In this document: one piece after another, positions 1-9,753 of the stretch | Layout: every line of letters begins with the position of its first letter | Numbering within the stretch: the first letter of the stretch is position 1 | DNA from: Aliiroseovarius halocynthiae | GTDB taxonomy: Bacteria > Pseudomonadota > Alphaproteobacteria > Rhodobacterales > Rhodobacteraceae | NCBI RefSeq assembly: GCF_007004645.1 | Contig: NZ_ML660019.1 | Location: forward strand, 201,294-265,293 | DNA: 64,000 bases | Reading direction: 5' to 3' | The notes under the pieces: generated by a model | Database searches by the model: none | What the model saw: only the letters and a program-made list of their open reading frames with translations | Told to the model about the DNA's origin: nothing | Position numbers and translations under genes: made by a program

Positions 1-42
1 GGCGGATGAACTAAGAAACTGGGTAAGGCTGTCGTAGCGCAT
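1..42 (-). CDS. Possible 5' end of a divergent gene (partial)
   Basis: A minus-strand ATG at 42 opens a frame that stays open to the window edge and begins MRYDSLTQFLSSSA. It faces away from miaB, so it could be the start of a divergently transcribed neighbour. Only 14 codons are visible, so no family can be assigned and the call rests on position and the open frame alone. Confidence 0.25.
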   Translation of the reverse strand, partial: MRYDSLTQFLSSSA

Positions 43-190
43 GGTGTGATCCAATGGTTGGCGGCGGTCTGCCGATTACCGACAGAAATTTCATGAAACC
101 AACCTGTTTTGCAAGCGTTGCGGGCCTGATCCCTTTGCTGTAACAGGCGGGAACTTAAGCTTGTGCTGTAAAAAACCCGGGAAACGCGTC

Positions 191-1516
191 ATGTCCGACA
201 AGAAAAAACTCTTCATCCGCACCTATGGCTGTCAGATGAATGTTTATGACAGTGAACGCATGGCCGAAGCGCTGGGCGCGGATGGGTATGAGCAGACGGA
301 TACGCCCGATGATGCGGATATGATCCTACTGAACACCTGCCACATTCGCGAAAAAGCGGCCGAGAAGGTGTATTCCGAGCTTGGCCGCTTCAAAGGTCTG
401 AAAGCCGAGAAGCCCGATCTGAAGATCGGCGTCGCAGGCTGTGTCGCTCAGGCCGAGGGCGAGGAAATTATGCGCCGTCAGCCGATGGTCGATTTGGTTG
501 TTGGCCCGCAGACCTATCACCGTCTGCCGACGATGATGGAACAGGTGGCCAAGGGTGAGAAGGCGCTGGACACTGATTTCCCCGAAGAAGACAAGTTTGA
601 ACACCTTCCTAAGCTGCGCGGCACCAAGGCCAAGCGCGCACCGGCGGCGTTTCTGACCGTTCAGGAAGGCTGCGACAAGTTCTGCGCCTTCTGCGTGGTG
701 CCCTATACCCGCGGTGCCGAAGTCAGCCGCCCTGTCGAGCGCATCCTGCGCGAAGCCCGCGATCTGGTCGAACGCGGCGTGCGTGAAATCACCCTTCTGG
801 GGCAGAACGTGAATGCTTATCACGGCGCAGGGCCGGATGGCGATTGGTCGCTGGCGAAACTGATCTGGGCGTTAGATGGCATCGACGGGCTGGAGCGTAT
901 CCGCTTTACCACCTCTCACCCCAACGACATGAGCGATGATCTGATCGAGGCGCATGGCACCTGCAAAAAGCTGATGCCTTATCTGCACCTGCCGGTTCAA
1001 TCAGGCTCGGACAAGATTTTGAAGCGGATGAACCGCAGCCACACGGCGGAAAGCTATTTGCGTCTGATCGAGCGGATTCGCGAGGCGCGCCCGGATATCC
1101 TGATCTCGGGCGACTTTATCGTGGGCTTCCCGGAAGAGGATGATCAGGATTTCGAAGATACGATGAACCTGATCCGTGAAGTGAACTATGGTCAGGCGTT
1201 CAGCTTCAAATACTCGACCCGCCCCGGTACCCCGGCTGCTGAACGTGCTTTGGTGGATGACGCGGTCGCCTCCGAACGCCTGTATCGCCTGCAAGCGCTG
1301 ATCACCGAACAGCAACGTGCCATTCAAAACAGCATGGTCGGCCAAGAGGTAGGCGTTTTGTTTGAAAAGAAAGGCCGCCTTGAAGGTCAGATGGTCGGCA
1401 AATCCGATCACCTGCATGCGGTGCATGTTGAATGTGACGCGGCCGTGGGCGATCTGAAGCGCGTGCGGATCACCGGAAGTGGTCCGAATTCGCTGGCGGG
1501 TGAACTTATCGGCTAA
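191..1516 (+). CDS. miaB: tRNA-2-methylthio-N6-dimethylallyladenosine synthase MiaB
   Basis: This is a radical-SAM methylthiotransferase that adds the 2-methylthio group to i6A37 of tRNAs reading UNN codons. The N-terminal UPF0004 domain carries the three cluster cysteines C14, C50 and C84. The radical-SAM motif is C161-x3-C165-x2-C168 (CDKFCAFC), and a C-terminal TRAM-like segment completes the usual length (441 aa). I chose ATG 191 because the protein then starts [17 protein letters not shown] as in the family; an in-frame TTG at 161 would add 10 atypical residues. It stands upstream of phoH on the same strand. Confidence 0.97.
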   Translation: MSDKKKLFIRTYGCQMNVYDSERMAEALGADGYEQTDTPDDADMILLNTCHIREKAAEKVYSELGRFKGLKAEKPDLKIGVAGCVAQAEGEEIMRRQPMVDLVVGPQTYHRLPTMMEQVAKGEKALDTDFPEEDKFEHLPKLRGTKAKRAPAAFLTVQEGCDKFCAFCVVPYTRGAEVSRPVERILREARDLVERGVREITLLGQNVNAYHGAGPDGDWSLAKLIWALDGIDGLERIRFTTSHPNDMSDDLIEAHGTCKKLMPYLHLPVQSGSDKILKRMNRSHTAESYLRLIERIREARPDILISGDFIVGFPEEDDQDFEDTMNLIREVNYGQAFSFKYSTRPGTPAAERALVDDAVASERLYRLQALITEQQRAIQNSMVGQEVGVLFEKKGRLEGQMVGKSDHLHAVHVECDAAVGDLKRVRITGSGPNSLAGELIG

Positions 1517-1622
1517 GTTGCGCTGACAATTGATGACAATCCTATGAAGTTTTGCGGATGGGGCTTGCGTGTCCCGTCTGCTCTTGGCACCATCGGGTTA
1601 TAGACCTGACAGGAGACCCCAT

Positions 1623-2672
1623 TTGGGAATAGCAGACCTGACCGCAGCACCCGAAGCTCAAGAAGCCTCCGAAGTGCTGCTGGAATTTCCAGACAACCGC
1701 CTGCTTATTGATTTGTGCGGCGAGTTTGATCGCAACCTTACTCACATCGAAAGTCATTTGGGCGTGCAGATAATCCGACGCGGCAATCAGCTGGTCGTGA
1801 TGGGTGAAAGTTCAGCGCGCGAAAAGGCGGGCGAGGTGCTGCAATCGCTTTATGAGCGGCTTGAAAGCGGCAAGGCGGTCGAGCCTGGTGACATCGATGC
1901 CGAAATCCGGATGGGCGGGACACAGGACGGCACTGGCACGCGTGACGGCGACCAGATGGAGATGTTCAAAGGCAGCGATGTCGAGATCAAGACCCGCAAA
2001 AAGACCATTGAACCACGTACGGCAGCGCAAAAGGCCTATGTCCAAAGCTTGTTCAACAACGAGCTGGCCTTCGGGATCGGTCCGGCGGGTACGGGTAAGA
2101 CCTATCTGGCGGTGGCTGTCGGCGTGAACATGTTTCTGGGCGGGCATGTGGATCGCATGATCCTGTCGCGCCCTGCGGTCGAGGCGGGTGAGAAACTGGG
2201 CTATCTGCCCGGTGACATGAAGGACAAGGTCGATCCGTATATGCAGCCGCTTTACGATGCGCTGAACGATTTCCTGCCCTCGAAGCAGGTCACCAAGTTG
2301 ATCGAAGAAAAGAAGATCGAGATCGCCCCGCTGGCTTTCATGCGCGGGCGCACGCTGGCGAACGCTTTCGTCGTGTTGGACGAGGCGCAGAACGCCACAA
2401 CCATGCAGATGAAGATGTTCCTGACTCGTCTTGGTGAAGGCTCGCGTATGGTGATCACGGGCGACCGGTCTCAGGTCGATCTGCCGCGTGGCGTGGACAG
2501 TGGTTTGCGTGACGCCGAGGGGTTGTTGAAGGGGATCGACCAGATCAGCTTTAACTATTTCACCTCGAAAGACGTGGTGCGTCACCCGTTGGTCGCGAAG
2601 ATCATCGAAGCCTATGACGACGCCTCGCAAAAGGCGATGGTGCGTGCGGCCAAGCAGGCGCGCAAAGACTGA
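1623..2672 (+). CDS. phoH: PhoH family ATPase, TTG start
   Basis: This is a cytoplasmic PhoH-family P-loop ATPase of 349 aa. Walker A (GPAGTGKT) is at residues 153-160 and Walker B (VVLDEAQ) at about 250-256; a KH-like N-terminal region precedes them. I chose TTG 1623 because an AGGAGA Shine-Dalgarno lies at 1611-1616 with ideal spacing, whereas the GTG at 1569 adds 18 residues without a good ribosome site. The stop is followed one base later by the ybeY start. The phoH-ybeY-corC-lnt order is common in proteobacteria and ties PhoH to RNA and ribosome maintenance; its exact substrate is unknown. Confidence 0.94.
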   Translation: MGIADLTAAPEAQEASEVLLEFPDNRLLIDLCGEFDRNLTHIESHLGVQIIRRGNQLVVMGESSAREKAGEVLQSLYERLESGKAVEPGDIDAEIRMGGTQDGTGTRDGDQMEMFKGSDVEIKTRKKTIEPRTAAQKAYVQSLFNNELAFGIGPAGTGKTYLAVAVGVNMFLGGHVDRMILSRPAVEAGEKLGYLPGDMKDKVDPYMQPLYDALNDFLPSKQVTKLIEEKKIEIAPLAFMRGRTLANAFVVLDEAQNATTMQMKMFLTRLGEGSRMVITGDRSQVDLPRGVDSGLRDAEGLLKGIDQISFNYFTSKDVVRHPLVAKIIEAYDDASQKAMVRAAKQARKD

Positions 2673-2673
2673 G

Positions 2674-3168
2674 ATGTTGGTTGATATCGTATTCGAAGAT
2701 CCCCGCTGGGAAGCTGCAGACCTGACCGGTTTGGCCGACGGCGCGGCATCGGCGGTGATCGATTATCTTGCACTGACGCCGCCCTTTGGTGATGCGTTCG
2801 AAATCAGCCTTTTGGCGTGTGACGACGCCCGCATCGCGGTGCTGAACGGAGATTTCCGAGACAGGCAAAGCGCAACCAACGTGCTGTCATGGCCGTCCGA
2901 GGAACGCGCAGCGGACAATGCGGGCGGCAATCCGATCCCCCCGGAAGACCCTGAACTTGGGGATATCGCCATCGCCTATGACACTTGCCTGCGTGAAGCG
3001 GGTGAGCAGGGTAAGGAATTTCCCCATCATGTGAGCCATCTTTTGGTGCATGGCGTACTGCATCTGTTGGGTTATGATCACATTAATGACAAAGATGCAT
3101 GTCTGATGGAGGGGTTAGAGGTTGAAATCCTTGGCAAGATGAACATTTCCAACCCATATGAAAAGTGA
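2674..3168 (+). CDS. ybeY: Endoribonuclease YbeY (rRNA maturation factor)
   Basis: YbeY is a metal-dependent single-strand endoribonuclease involved in 16S rRNA 3'-end maturation and ribosome quality control. The UPF0054 signature HGVLHLLGYDH supplies the three zinc-binding histidines (about H126, H130 and H136 of 164 aa). I used ATG 2674, one base after the phoH stop; the longer open frame from 2614 only overlaps phoH. The GTG reading of the following corC frame overlaps this stop, so the four genes appear co-transcribed and partly translationally coupled. Confidence 0.96.
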   Translation: MLVDIVFEDPRWEAADLTGLADGAASAVIDYLALTPPFGDAFEISLLACDDARIAVLNGDFRDRQSATNVLSWPSEERAADNAGGNPIPPEDPELGDIAIAYDTCLREAGEQGKEFPHHVSHLLVHGVLHLLGYDHINDKDACLMEGLEVEILGKMNISNPYEK

Positions 3169-3200
3169 CGGCGCTTTTGCGCGAAACTGGAAAAGGATCA

Positions 3201-4106
3201 ATGGGCGACACCGCAGACGGATCTTCTAATGCAGCGCAGGGCGCGCTGCAGGATGACACAAGACATCACAGGCCGGGGTTTTTCAGCCGTATTTTCGGTA
3301 CGCGCAATCCCCGCGATCTGGAACAAGTAACGCTTTCGGATGCTGCGCCGCATGCTAGTGGTACGGCCCCAGTTTCGGCGCCTGGTATGGTGAACCTGCG
3401 CCGGATGCGCGTAGAAGACGTCATGATCCCGAAATCCGAAATTGTCTCGGCCCCGGTTGATATTCTGAAAGACGAACTGGTCGAGCAGTTCCGGGAAAGC
3501 GGTCTGTCCCGTTTGCCGGTCTTCGACGGAACTTTGGATAGCCCCATAGGTCTTGTGCATTTGAAAGACCTTGCCCTGAACCATGGGTTCAACGGCAAAC
3601 CCGGCAATAAATCCACGCGCTTTGTGCTGCGTAAGCTGATCCGCCCACTTCTTTTCGTCCCACCCTCGATGCCGATTGGTGTGTTGTTGCAGAAGATGCA
3701 GACGGAACGGATTCACATGGCGCTGGTCATTGATGAATATGGCGGGGTCGACGGGCTTGTGACCATCGAAGACCTGATCGAACAGGTCATCGGTGAGATC
3801 GAGGACGAACATGACCTTGAAGAAGGCGCATTATGGGTCGAAGAAAAACCGGGCTGCTATCTGCTCGAGGCCAAGACTCCCTTGGATGAATTCGAGGCTG
3901 CAACCGGCGTGCGCTTGCAGCATGACCAAGCTGATGATGACGAAATCGAGACCCTGGGCGGTTTGGTGTTCGTTCTGTGCGGGCAGGTTCCTGCACGCGG
4001 CGAAGTGATCGCTCATCCAGGTGGGGCCGAGATCGAAGTCGTCGACGCAGATCCGCGTCGCATCAAGCGCCTGCGCGTGCGCATTCCTTCTAAATCTGAT
4101 GGTTAA
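3201..4106 (+). CDS. corC: CorC/HlyC-type CBS-domain protein
   Basis: This is a 301-aa soluble protein with two CBS domains (about residues 72-130 and 145-200, including MRVEDVMIPKSEIV and GGVDGLVTIEDLIEQVIGEI) and a C-terminal CorC_HlyC/transporter-associated domain (about 215-300). The family is linked to magnesium/cobalt efflux and membrane stress; direct activity is not shown by sequence. ATG 3201 has AAAAGGA at 3191-3197; a GTG at 3165 overlapping the ybeY stop is possible but less well placed. Its 3' end overlaps lnt by 8 bases, as in many proteobacterial ybeY-corC-lnt operons. Confidence 0.95.
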   Translation: MGDTADGSSNAAQGALQDDTRHHRPGFFSRIFGTRNPRDLEQVTLSDAAPHASGTAPVSAPGMVNLRRMRVEDVMIPKSEIVSAPVDILKDELVEQFRESGLSRLPVFDGTLDSPIGLVHLKDLALNHGFNGKPGNKSTRFVLRKLIRPLLFVPPSMPIGVLLQKMQTERIHMALVIDEYGGVDGLVTIEDLIEQVIGEIEDEHDLEEGALWVEEKPGCYLLEAKTPLDEFEAATGVRLQHDQADDDEIETLGGLVFVLCGQVPARGEVIAHPGGAEIEVVDADPRRIKRLRVRIPSKSDG

Positions 4107-5619
4107 TGGAATTGTTCGGACCTTGCCGGTCCAATACTGTCTTATTACTGTTCTGGGGGCCGGTTCTGCGCTTGGCCACGCCCCGTTTAATATGCCCGCC
4201 TATACCTTGGTGGGCTTTGCAATGGCCATTTACCTCATCATGAACGCGACCTCGGCGCGGCAGGCCTTTCGTCTCAGTTTGATCTGGGGCTTTGGATATT
4301 TTGCTGTCTCGTTGTCTTGGTTGGTCGAGCCGTTCATGGTGGATGCGCCGCGTTATGGATGGATGGCGCCGTTTGCCCTGATCATGATGGCCTCGGGCCT
4401 TGCTCTTTTTTGGGGGGCGGCGGCAGGCATCGCATTCTGGATGGCCCCGCGTTCACTGCATTGGGCCATGCTCGTAATTGCCTTGGCGGCTGCCGAGATG
4501 ATCCGTGCGCGGCTATTTACGGGCTTCCCCTGGGCAAGCCCGGGCCATGTTTGGGCCGATCTGCCATTCGCACAATTGGCCGCCTATATTGGGGCGGGTG
4601 GATTGGGCGCGCTGACGTTTCTAGCGGCAACATTGCTTGCTCTAAGTTTTACACCTCGTGGTGCTTTGTCCATGCGCTTGCGGGCTATGATCGCTTTCAT
4701 GGTGTTGACTTCAGGAGCTTATGGCCTTGGAGTATATCGGCAGAATCTGCCGCGTCCTGCCGATACCGCAACGGTTCTTAGACTGGTGCAGCCCAACGCA
4801 CCGCAACACCTGAAATGGCACCGTGACCATGCTTATGGTTTTGTAGCCCGCCAAATCGAGTTTACAGCGGCTCCTCCCACGCAGGGGATGTCAAAACCAG
4901 AGCTGATAATCTGGCCGGAAACATCTGTACCCGCTTTACTGGAATACGCAGGCCCTATTATCCCGAAGATTGCGGTCGCTGCGAAGGGAAGCTCTGTAGC
5001 TTTTGGTGTGCAGCGGGGTGAGGCGCCGCGCTATTTCAACAGTCTCGCAGTGATCGATTCAGGCGGCGATATCACGGCAACGTATGACAAACACCACCTC
5101 GTACCGTTTGGTGAATACGTCCCATTGGGAAATTGGCTGGAGAAACTCGGCATTTCGGCTTTTGCGGCGCGCGCTGGTCACGGCTATTCGGCGGGGCCGG
5201 GGCCGCGCGTTTTGAATATGGGAAGGTTAGGGAAAGTTCTGCCACTGATCTGTTACGAGGCTGTTTTCCCGCGTGATATCAGGAATGCGCCTGAACGTCC
5301 CGACTGGATCTTGCAGATAACCAATGACGCGTGGTTCGGTGATTTTTCCGGCCCGCAACAGCACCTTGTCCAAGCGCGTTTCCGTGCGATTGAGTTCGGC
5401 TTGCCTGTGATCCGCGTGGCAAATACTGGAATCAGTGCAGCAATTGACGTGCGAGGGCAGATTCGATCTTCGCTTGTGCTTGGGCAGGCCGGATATCTTG
5501 ATGTGCAATTGCCGGCTGCGGGACCTGCCACAGTTTATGCTGGGGTCGGAGATTTGCCGCTTGGGTTGTTGCTGATTGGCGCCGTTTTTACAGCTGTGTT
5601 GCGCCGAAAGCGCTTTTAA
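4099..5619 (+). CDS. lnt: Apolipoprotein N-acyltransferase Lnt
   Basis: This inner-membrane enzyme adds the third acyl chain to the N-terminal cysteine of lipoproteins. The first ~210 residues form about seven hydrophobic segments; the rest is a nitrilase-like periplasmic domain with catalytic E274 (IIWPETSVP), K331 (YDKHHLVPFGEY) and C385 (LPLICYEAVF). The length of 506 aa is normal. The start ATG 4099 lies inside the last codons of corC, implying translational coupling. The last gene of the operon, it is followed by the metK riboswitch region with no clear terminator between. Confidence 0.96.
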   Translation: MVNGIVRTLPVQYCLITVLGAGSALGHAPFNMPAYTLVGFAMAIYLIMNATSARQAFRLSLIWGFGYFAVSLSWLVEPFMVDAPRYGWMAPFALIMMASGLALFWGAAAGIAFWMAPRSLHWAMLVIALAAAEMIRARLFTGFPWASPGHVWADLPFAQLAAYIGAGGLGALTFLAATLLALSFTPRGALSMRLRAMIAFMVLTSGAYGLGVYRQNLPRPADTATVLRLVQPNAPQHLKWHRDHAYGFVARQIEFTAAPPTQGMSKPELIIWPETSVPALLEYAGPIIPKIAVAAKGSSVAFGVQRGEAPRYFNSLAVIDSGGDITATYDKHHLVPFGEYVPLGNWLEKLGISAFAARAGHGYSAGPGPRVLNMGRLGKVLPLICYEAVFPRDIRNAPERPDWILQITNDAWFGDFSGPQQHLVQARFRAIEFGLPVIRVANTGISAAIDVRGQIRSSLVLGQAGYLDVQLPAAGPATVYAGVGDLPLGLLLIGAVFTAVLRRKRF

Positions 5620-5661
5620 CATTGACCTTTCGGGATAAAGGCCAGATACCAAACCGGACCA

Positions 5662-5708
5662 CCGTCGCAACGGCTTCCTGGCGTGGCGGGTTGACCCAAA
5701 TGGAGCAT
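5662..5708 (+). promoter_or_regulatory. SAM/SAH riboswitch in the metK leader
   Basis: A 7-bp stem pairs 5662-5668 (CCGTCGC) with 5683-5689 (GTGGCGG), with two G-U pairs. Its loop contains AACGGCTTCCTGGC, matching my memory of the conserved core of the SAM/SAH riboswitch. Loop bases GCTTC (5673-5677) can pair with GGAGC (5702-5706) to form the class's H-type pseudoknot. GGAG at 5702-5705 is also the Shine-Dalgarno of metK, 8 nt before the ATG. Ligand binding would therefore hide the ribosome site and repress SAM synthetase by feedback. The class is known from Rhodobacterales metK leaders. Confidence 0.9.
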
Positions 5709-5713
5709 GTTTC

Positions 5714-6880
5714 ATGTCACGACAGAACTATACCTTCACCTCCGAAAGTGTGTCCGAAGGACACCCTGACAAGGTGTGTGACCGCATTTCGGATGCGGTA
5801 CTTGATGCGTTTTTGGCGGAAGAGCCGAACGCGCGTGTTGCTTGTGAAACCTTTGCCACAAGTGGCATGGTTGTTATCGGCGGCGAAGTTGGCCTGTCCA
5901 ACCCAGAGCGCTTGAAAGTTATGATGGGCTCGATCAGCCAGATTGCACGCGATTGCATCCGCGACATCGGATACGAGCAAGAGCAGTTCCACTGGAATAC
6001 CTGCCGCGTCATGAACTTCCTGCACGAACAGTCTGCCCATATTGCTCAGGGTGTGGACCGTGATGGTGCAGGCGACCAAGGGATCATGTTCGGGTACGCA
6101 GTGAACGAAACCCCCGAGCTAATGCCCGCTCCGATCCAGTATTCGCAGGCTATTCTAAAGCGTCTGGCCGAGGTGCGTAAAAACGGAACCGAGCCGTCGC
6201 TTGGCCCGGATGCCAAATCGCAGCTTTCACTGCGCTATGAAGATGGCAAGCCGGTCGAGGTGACCTCGATCGTTCTGTCCACCCAGCATCTCGACGCTGA
6301 CATGACCAGCGACGACGTGCGCGCTGTTGTCGAACCCTATATCCGCGAAGTTGTCCCTACCGAGTGGATCAACGGCGGCACCGAATGGCACGTGAACCCG
6401 ACCGGCAAATTCGTCATCGGCGGTCCGGATGGCGATGCGGGCCTGACAGGTCGTAAGATCATCGTTGATACCTATGGCGGCGCAGCCCCACATGGTGGCG
6501 GTGCGTTCTCGGGGAAAGATCCAACCAAGGTGGACCGTTCGGCCGCCTATGCCGCGCGCTATCTGGCGAAAAACATCGTGGCCGCTGGCATGGCCGAACG
6601 CTGCACATTGCAACTGTCTTATGCGATCGGCGTGGCCAAACCTTTGTCGACCTATGTCGACACACACGGCACAGGCGAAGTGGATGAAGCCGGGATTGAA
6701 CGTGCTGTCGAGCAGGTCATGGACCTGACGCCGCGCGGCATTCGCGAACATCTGGGCCTGAACAAACCCATCTTCCAACGCACCGCGGCCTATGGTCACT
6801 TCGGTCGTGCACCCGAGGCTGATGGTGGCTTTAGCTGGGAAAAAACCGATCTGGTCGAGGCGCTGAAAAAAGCCGTCTGA
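5714..6880 (+). CDS. metK: S-adenosylmethionine synthetase
   Basis: MetK makes SAM from methionine and ATP in the cytoplasm. The 388-aa protein carries the expected N-terminal [18 protein letters not shown] segment, the [12 protein letters not shown] signature and the glycine-rich [16 protein letters not shown] motif. The start ATG 5714 follows the Shine-Dalgarno embedded in the riboswitch pseudoknot, so translation is probably feedback-controlled by SAM/SAH. A strong hairpin terminator follows the stop. SAM is also used by the methyltransferases and radical-SAM enzymes in this window, though that is no evidence of shared regulation. Confidence 0.98.
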   Translation: MSRQNYTFTSESVSEGHPDKVCDRISDAVLDAFLAEEPNARVACETFATSGMVVIGGEVGLSNPERLKVMMGSISQIARDCIRDIGYEQEQFHWNTCRVMNFLHEQSAHIAQGVDRDGAGDQGIMFGYAVNETPELMPAPIQYSQAILKRLAEVRKNGTEPSLGPDAKSQLSLRYEDGKPVEVTSIVLSTQHLDADMTSDDVRAVVEPYIREVVPTEWINGGTEWHVNPTGKFVIGGPDGDAGLTGRKIIVDTYGGAAPHGGGAFSGKDPTKVDRSAAYAARYLAKNIVAAGMAERCTLQLSYAIGVAKPLSTYVDTHGTGEVDEAGIERAVEQVMDLTPRGIREHLGLNKPIFQRTAAYGHFGRAPEADGGFSWEKTDLVEALKKAV

Positions 6881-6902
6881 TCCGTCCGAAAACATGTTGA
6901 TG

Positions 6903-6937
6903 CGCCCCGCCTTGAATTCGGCGGGGCGTTGTCGTTT
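6903..6937 (+). terminator. Intrinsic terminator after metK
   Basis: A perfect 9-bp stem pairs CGCCCCGCC (6903-6911) with GGCGGGGCG (6920-6928) around an 8-nt loop. It is followed by a T-rich stretch ending in TTTT. It starts 22 bases after the metK stop and should insulate metK from the kinase gene. Confidence 0.8.
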
Positions 6938-6947
6938 TGTGGACCTC

Positions 6948-7538
6948 ATGAAACGGCTCACCCGCATAATGGTCATTGGCGCCTCAGGCAGCGGTAAATC
7001 GACCGTCGCAAAGGCGTTGGGCGGCGCGCTGGACCTACCTGTGGTCCATGGCGATCGCTTTTATTGGCTGCCGGGCTGGGTTGCGCGCGAACGGGTCGAG
7101 GTCAAACGCCTGTTTGACGAGGCCGCCCTTGCCGACCACTGGATCATTGATGGGAACAACAGTGAAAGCATGATGATGCGGGCGGAACGGGCGCACCTGA
7201 TCATCTATCTGCATCTCAACAAATACCAACGCATGTGGCGGGTCTTTCTGCGCAGTCTACGCAACTTTGGCCAAACCCGACCGGATATGGGCGACGGATG
7301 CCCCGAGAGGTTTGATCGTGAGTTCTTGTTCAATTGGGTCTGGAAATATGACCAGCGTTCGAAGCCTAAAATGGACTGGTTCGCGGATCATTGGGTCGAC
7401 AAACGATCCGTCCTGCGGCTGACGAATGCCCGCGACATCTCGCGATTTACCGCAGATCCCATCACTGCACTGAAACACCTTGGGGTACTCGATGGGCTTG
7501 ACGGATGCGTCGCCACGCGTCAGAAGCGCGACCCATGA
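6948..7538 (+). CDS. P-loop kinase, adenylate kinase/FlaR-like
   Basis: A 196-aa cytoplasmic P-loop protein with Walker A GASGSGKST near the N-terminus, followed by VVHGDRFYWLPGW and WIIDGNNS, a pattern seen in the small adenylate-kinase-like/FlaR (topology modulation) family. The substrate is unknown. ATG 6948 gives the family-like start MKRLTRIMVIGASG; the upstream extension to 6894 would read through the metK terminator. Its last bases overlap the trmB start as ATGA, so the two are probably translated together. Confidence 0.78.
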   Translation: MKRLTRIMVIGASGSGKSTVAKALGGALDLPVVHGDRFYWLPGWVARERVEVKRLFDEAALADHWIIDGNNSESMMMRAERAHLIIYLHLNKYQRMWRVFLRSLRNFGQTRPDMGDGCPERFDREFLFNWVWKYDQRSKPKMDWFADHWVDKRSVLRLTNARDISRFTADPITALKHLGVLDGLDGCVATRQKRDP

Positions 7539-8248
7539 CAGAAAGCACGCATAAATCCGGTGCGCCATGGCGCAATTTCTATGGTCGTCTGAAGGGTAAG
7601 GGGCTGCGCGATAGCCAGCAGGCCTATCTGGATGAAGACCTGAAAGCACTCAGTCCCGGTGCGGTGGATTGGGAAGAAAACCCCGACCGCACTCCGCTGG
7701 ACCTGAAGGCGCTATTTGGCGACAAACCTGTCTGGTTGGAAACCGGCTTTGGCGGCGGCGAGCATATGGTACATCAAGCCGCCACCTATCCAGATATCGG
7801 CATCATCGGATGCGAGCCTTATATCAACGGCGTTGCCATGCTTCTGGGCAAGATCCGCAAAGCTGGATGCGAAAATGTCGCTGTGCATCCCGGGGACGTG
7901 CGCGACCTGTTTGATGTGCTTCCGCCCGAAAGCATCGACAAAGCCTTCCTGCTCTACCCTGACCCGTGGCCCAAAAAACGCCACCACCGCCGCCGCTTTG
8001 TGACGCCTGAATATCTGGAACCGTTCCACAAGGTTCTGAAACCCGGTGCGGAATTCCGTGTGGCCACTGATATTCCGGATTACGTTCGCCAAACCCTGGA
8101 AGAGGTGCCGCGTGCAGGTTTCGAATGGTTGGGTGAACGGGCCGACGACTGGCGCACCCCTTGGAGCGACTGGATCTCAACCCGCTACGAACAAAAAGCG
8201 CTGCGCGAAGGTCGTACCCCGCATTACCTGACCTTCCGCCGGATCTGA
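7535..8248 (+). CDS. trmB: tRNA (guanine-N7-)-methyltransferase TrmB
   Basis: TrmB methylates G46 of tRNA at N7 using SAM. The 237-aa protein has the SAM-binding [11 protein letters not shown] motif and the diagnostic segment [18 protein letters not shown], with the conserved Asp/Pro/Trp and the basic run. ATG 7535 overlaps the kinase stop in an ATGA junction; the upstream 7505 start would only extend into the neighbour. A palindromic repeat follows before aroA. Confidence 0.95.
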   Translation: MTESTHKSGAPWRNFYGRLKGKGLRDSQQAYLDEDLKALSPGAVDWEENPDRTPLDLKALFGDKPVWLETGFGGGEHMVHQAATYPDIGIIGCEPYINGVAMLLGKIRKAGCENVAVHPGDVRDLFDVLPPESIDKAFLLYPDPWPKKRHHRRRFVTPEYLEPFHKVLKPGAEFRVATDIPDYVRQTLEEVPRAGFEWLGERADDWRTPWSDWISTRYEQKALREGRTPHYLTFRRI

Positions 8249-8265
8249 TCCCCGCATTTTCTTGT

Positions 8266-8325
8266 CGCAAATATCCTGGGGTGAGGCCGTCAGGCCGAGG
8301 GGCAACGCCCCTTTCCGCTGGCCTC
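8266..8325. repeat. Nested palindromic intergenic repeat (REP-like)
   Basis: Between trmB and aroA there is an outer inverted repeat GAGGCC (8283-8288) / GGCCTC (8320-8325). Inside it is a hairpin AGGGGC (8298-8303) / GCCCCT (8307-8312), preceded by GCAAATATCCTGGGG. From memory, Roseobacter-group genomes carry many such AAATATCC-plus-GC-palindrome elements in intergenic spaces. The inner hairpin followed by TTT could also act as the trmB terminator. No second copy was noticed in this window. Confidence 0.5.
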
Positions 8326-8373
8326 GCCAAAATGTCTGCGCTATCAGAACAGCACGACAATAGGAGAACACGC

Positions 8374-9726
8374 ATGTCCGGACACGGCCCCGCCATCCCC
8401 ATGACCGCCCGCAAATCCGGCCCCCTAAAAGGCGAGGCCCGTGTGCCCGGCGATAAGTCGATCAGCCACCGGTCGCTAATCTTGGGTGCGATGGCCGTGG
8501 GCGAGACCCACATTACCGGCCTTCTGGAAGGCGAAGACGTGCTGGGAACGGCAGACGCGATGCGTGCTTTTGGCGCGGATGTGGAACGATTGGGCGACGG
8601 CGAATGGCGTGTGAACGGCGTCGGCGTCGGCGGTTTTGCTGAACCCGAGGATGTGATTGACTGTGGCAATGCTGGAACGGGCGTGCGTTTGATCATGGGG
8701 GCGATGGCGACCTCTCCGATCACAGCGACGTTTACCGGCGACGCGTCCCTGCGCTCGCGTCCGATGGGGCGTGTGACCGACCCGATCGCGCTTTTCGGCG
8801 CGCAAAGCTATGGCCGTGACGGTGGCCGCATTCCGATGACAATCGTCGGTGCGCGTGAACCGGTTGCGGTGACCTACACAACGCCCATGGCCTCGGCGCA
8901 GGTGAAGTCGGCTGTGCTTCTGGCGGGCCTGAACGTGCCCGGCAAAACCGTCGTGATCGAAAAAGAAGCCACACGCGACCACACCGAGCGGATGTTGGCA
9001 GGCTTCGGAGCCGAGATCACGGTCGAAGACACCGATGAAGGCCACAAGATCACTCTGACCGGTCAGCCCGAGTTGAAGCCGCAGACAATCACCGTCCCGC
9101 GCGATCCAAGCTCGGCTGCCTTCCCGGTCTGTGCCGCGCTGATCGTGCCAGGCTCGGACGTGTTGGTGCCGAATATCGGCCTAAACCCAACCCGAGCGGG
9201 TCTGTTCTATACCCTGCAAGACATAGGTGCGGATCTGACCTTTGAAAACGAACGCGTCGAGGGCGGCGAGCCGGTCGCAGACCTGCGTGCAAAATACTCG
9301 CCCAACATGAAGGGGATCGAGGTTCCGGCGGAACGCGCCGCGTCCATGATCGACGAATATCCCATTTTGTCCGTGGTGGCGTCCTTCGCGACTGGCAAAA
9401 CAGACATGCCCGGCGTGCACGAGCTGCGCGTGAAGGAAAGCGACCGGATCGACGCTATGGCCAAAGGTCTGCGTGCCGCTGGCGTCACCGTGGATGAAGG
9501 CGAGGATTGGTGGAGCGTCGAGGGCCTGGGCCCCGACGGAGTTCCCGGCGGTTGCACCGTTGCCACCGTTCTGGATCACCGCATCGCGATGAGCTTTGCC
9601 TGCCTTGGCTTTGCATCGCGAAAGCCCATCAATCTGGACGATGGCGGCCCCATCGCCACCAGCTTCCCGGTGTTCGAGCCGCTGATGTCGGGGCTTGGCG
9701 CTCAGATCGTACGGTCGAACGGGTAG
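8374..9726 (+). CDS. aroA: 3-phosphoshikimate 1-carboxyvinyltransferase (EPSP synthase)
   Basis: AroA joins PEP and shikimate-3-phosphate in the chorismate pathway. The 450-aa protein has [14 protein letters not shown] (about 99-104), [20 protein letters not shown] and RVKESDR motifs. Its overall pattern resembles the class II (Agrobacterium CP4-like) group rather than the E. coli type. Residue 101 in GNAGT is glycine where CP4 has its resistance-linked alanine. ATG 8374 has AGGAG at 8362-8366; the much longer open frame upstream runs inside trmB. Chorismate pathway relatives trpF, trpB and hisC-tyrA occur further on. Confidence 0.97.
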   Translation: MSGHGPAIPMTARKSGPLKGEARVPGDKSISHRSLILGAMAVGETHITGLLEGEDVLGTADAMRAFGADVERLGDGEWRVNGVGVGGFAEPEDVIDCGNAGTGVRLIMGAMATSPITATFTGDASLRSRPMGRVTDPIALFGAQSYGRDGGRIPMTIVGAREPVAVTYTTPMASAQVKSAVLLAGLNVPGKTVVIEKEATRDHTERMLAGFGAEITVEDTDEGHKITLTGQPELKPQTITVPRDPSSAAFPVCAALIVPGSDVLVPNIGLNPTRAGLFYTLQDIGADLTFENERVEGGEPVADLRAKYSPNMKGIEVPAERAASMIDEYPILSVVASFATGKTDMPGVHELRVKESDRIDAMAKGLRAAGVTVDEGEDWWSVEGLGPDGVPGGCTVATVLDHRIAMSFACLGFASRKPINLDDGGPIATSFPVFEPLMSGLGAQIVRSNG

Positions 9727-9753
9727 AGTGATCTCTGAAATCCGGTAGTTTCG

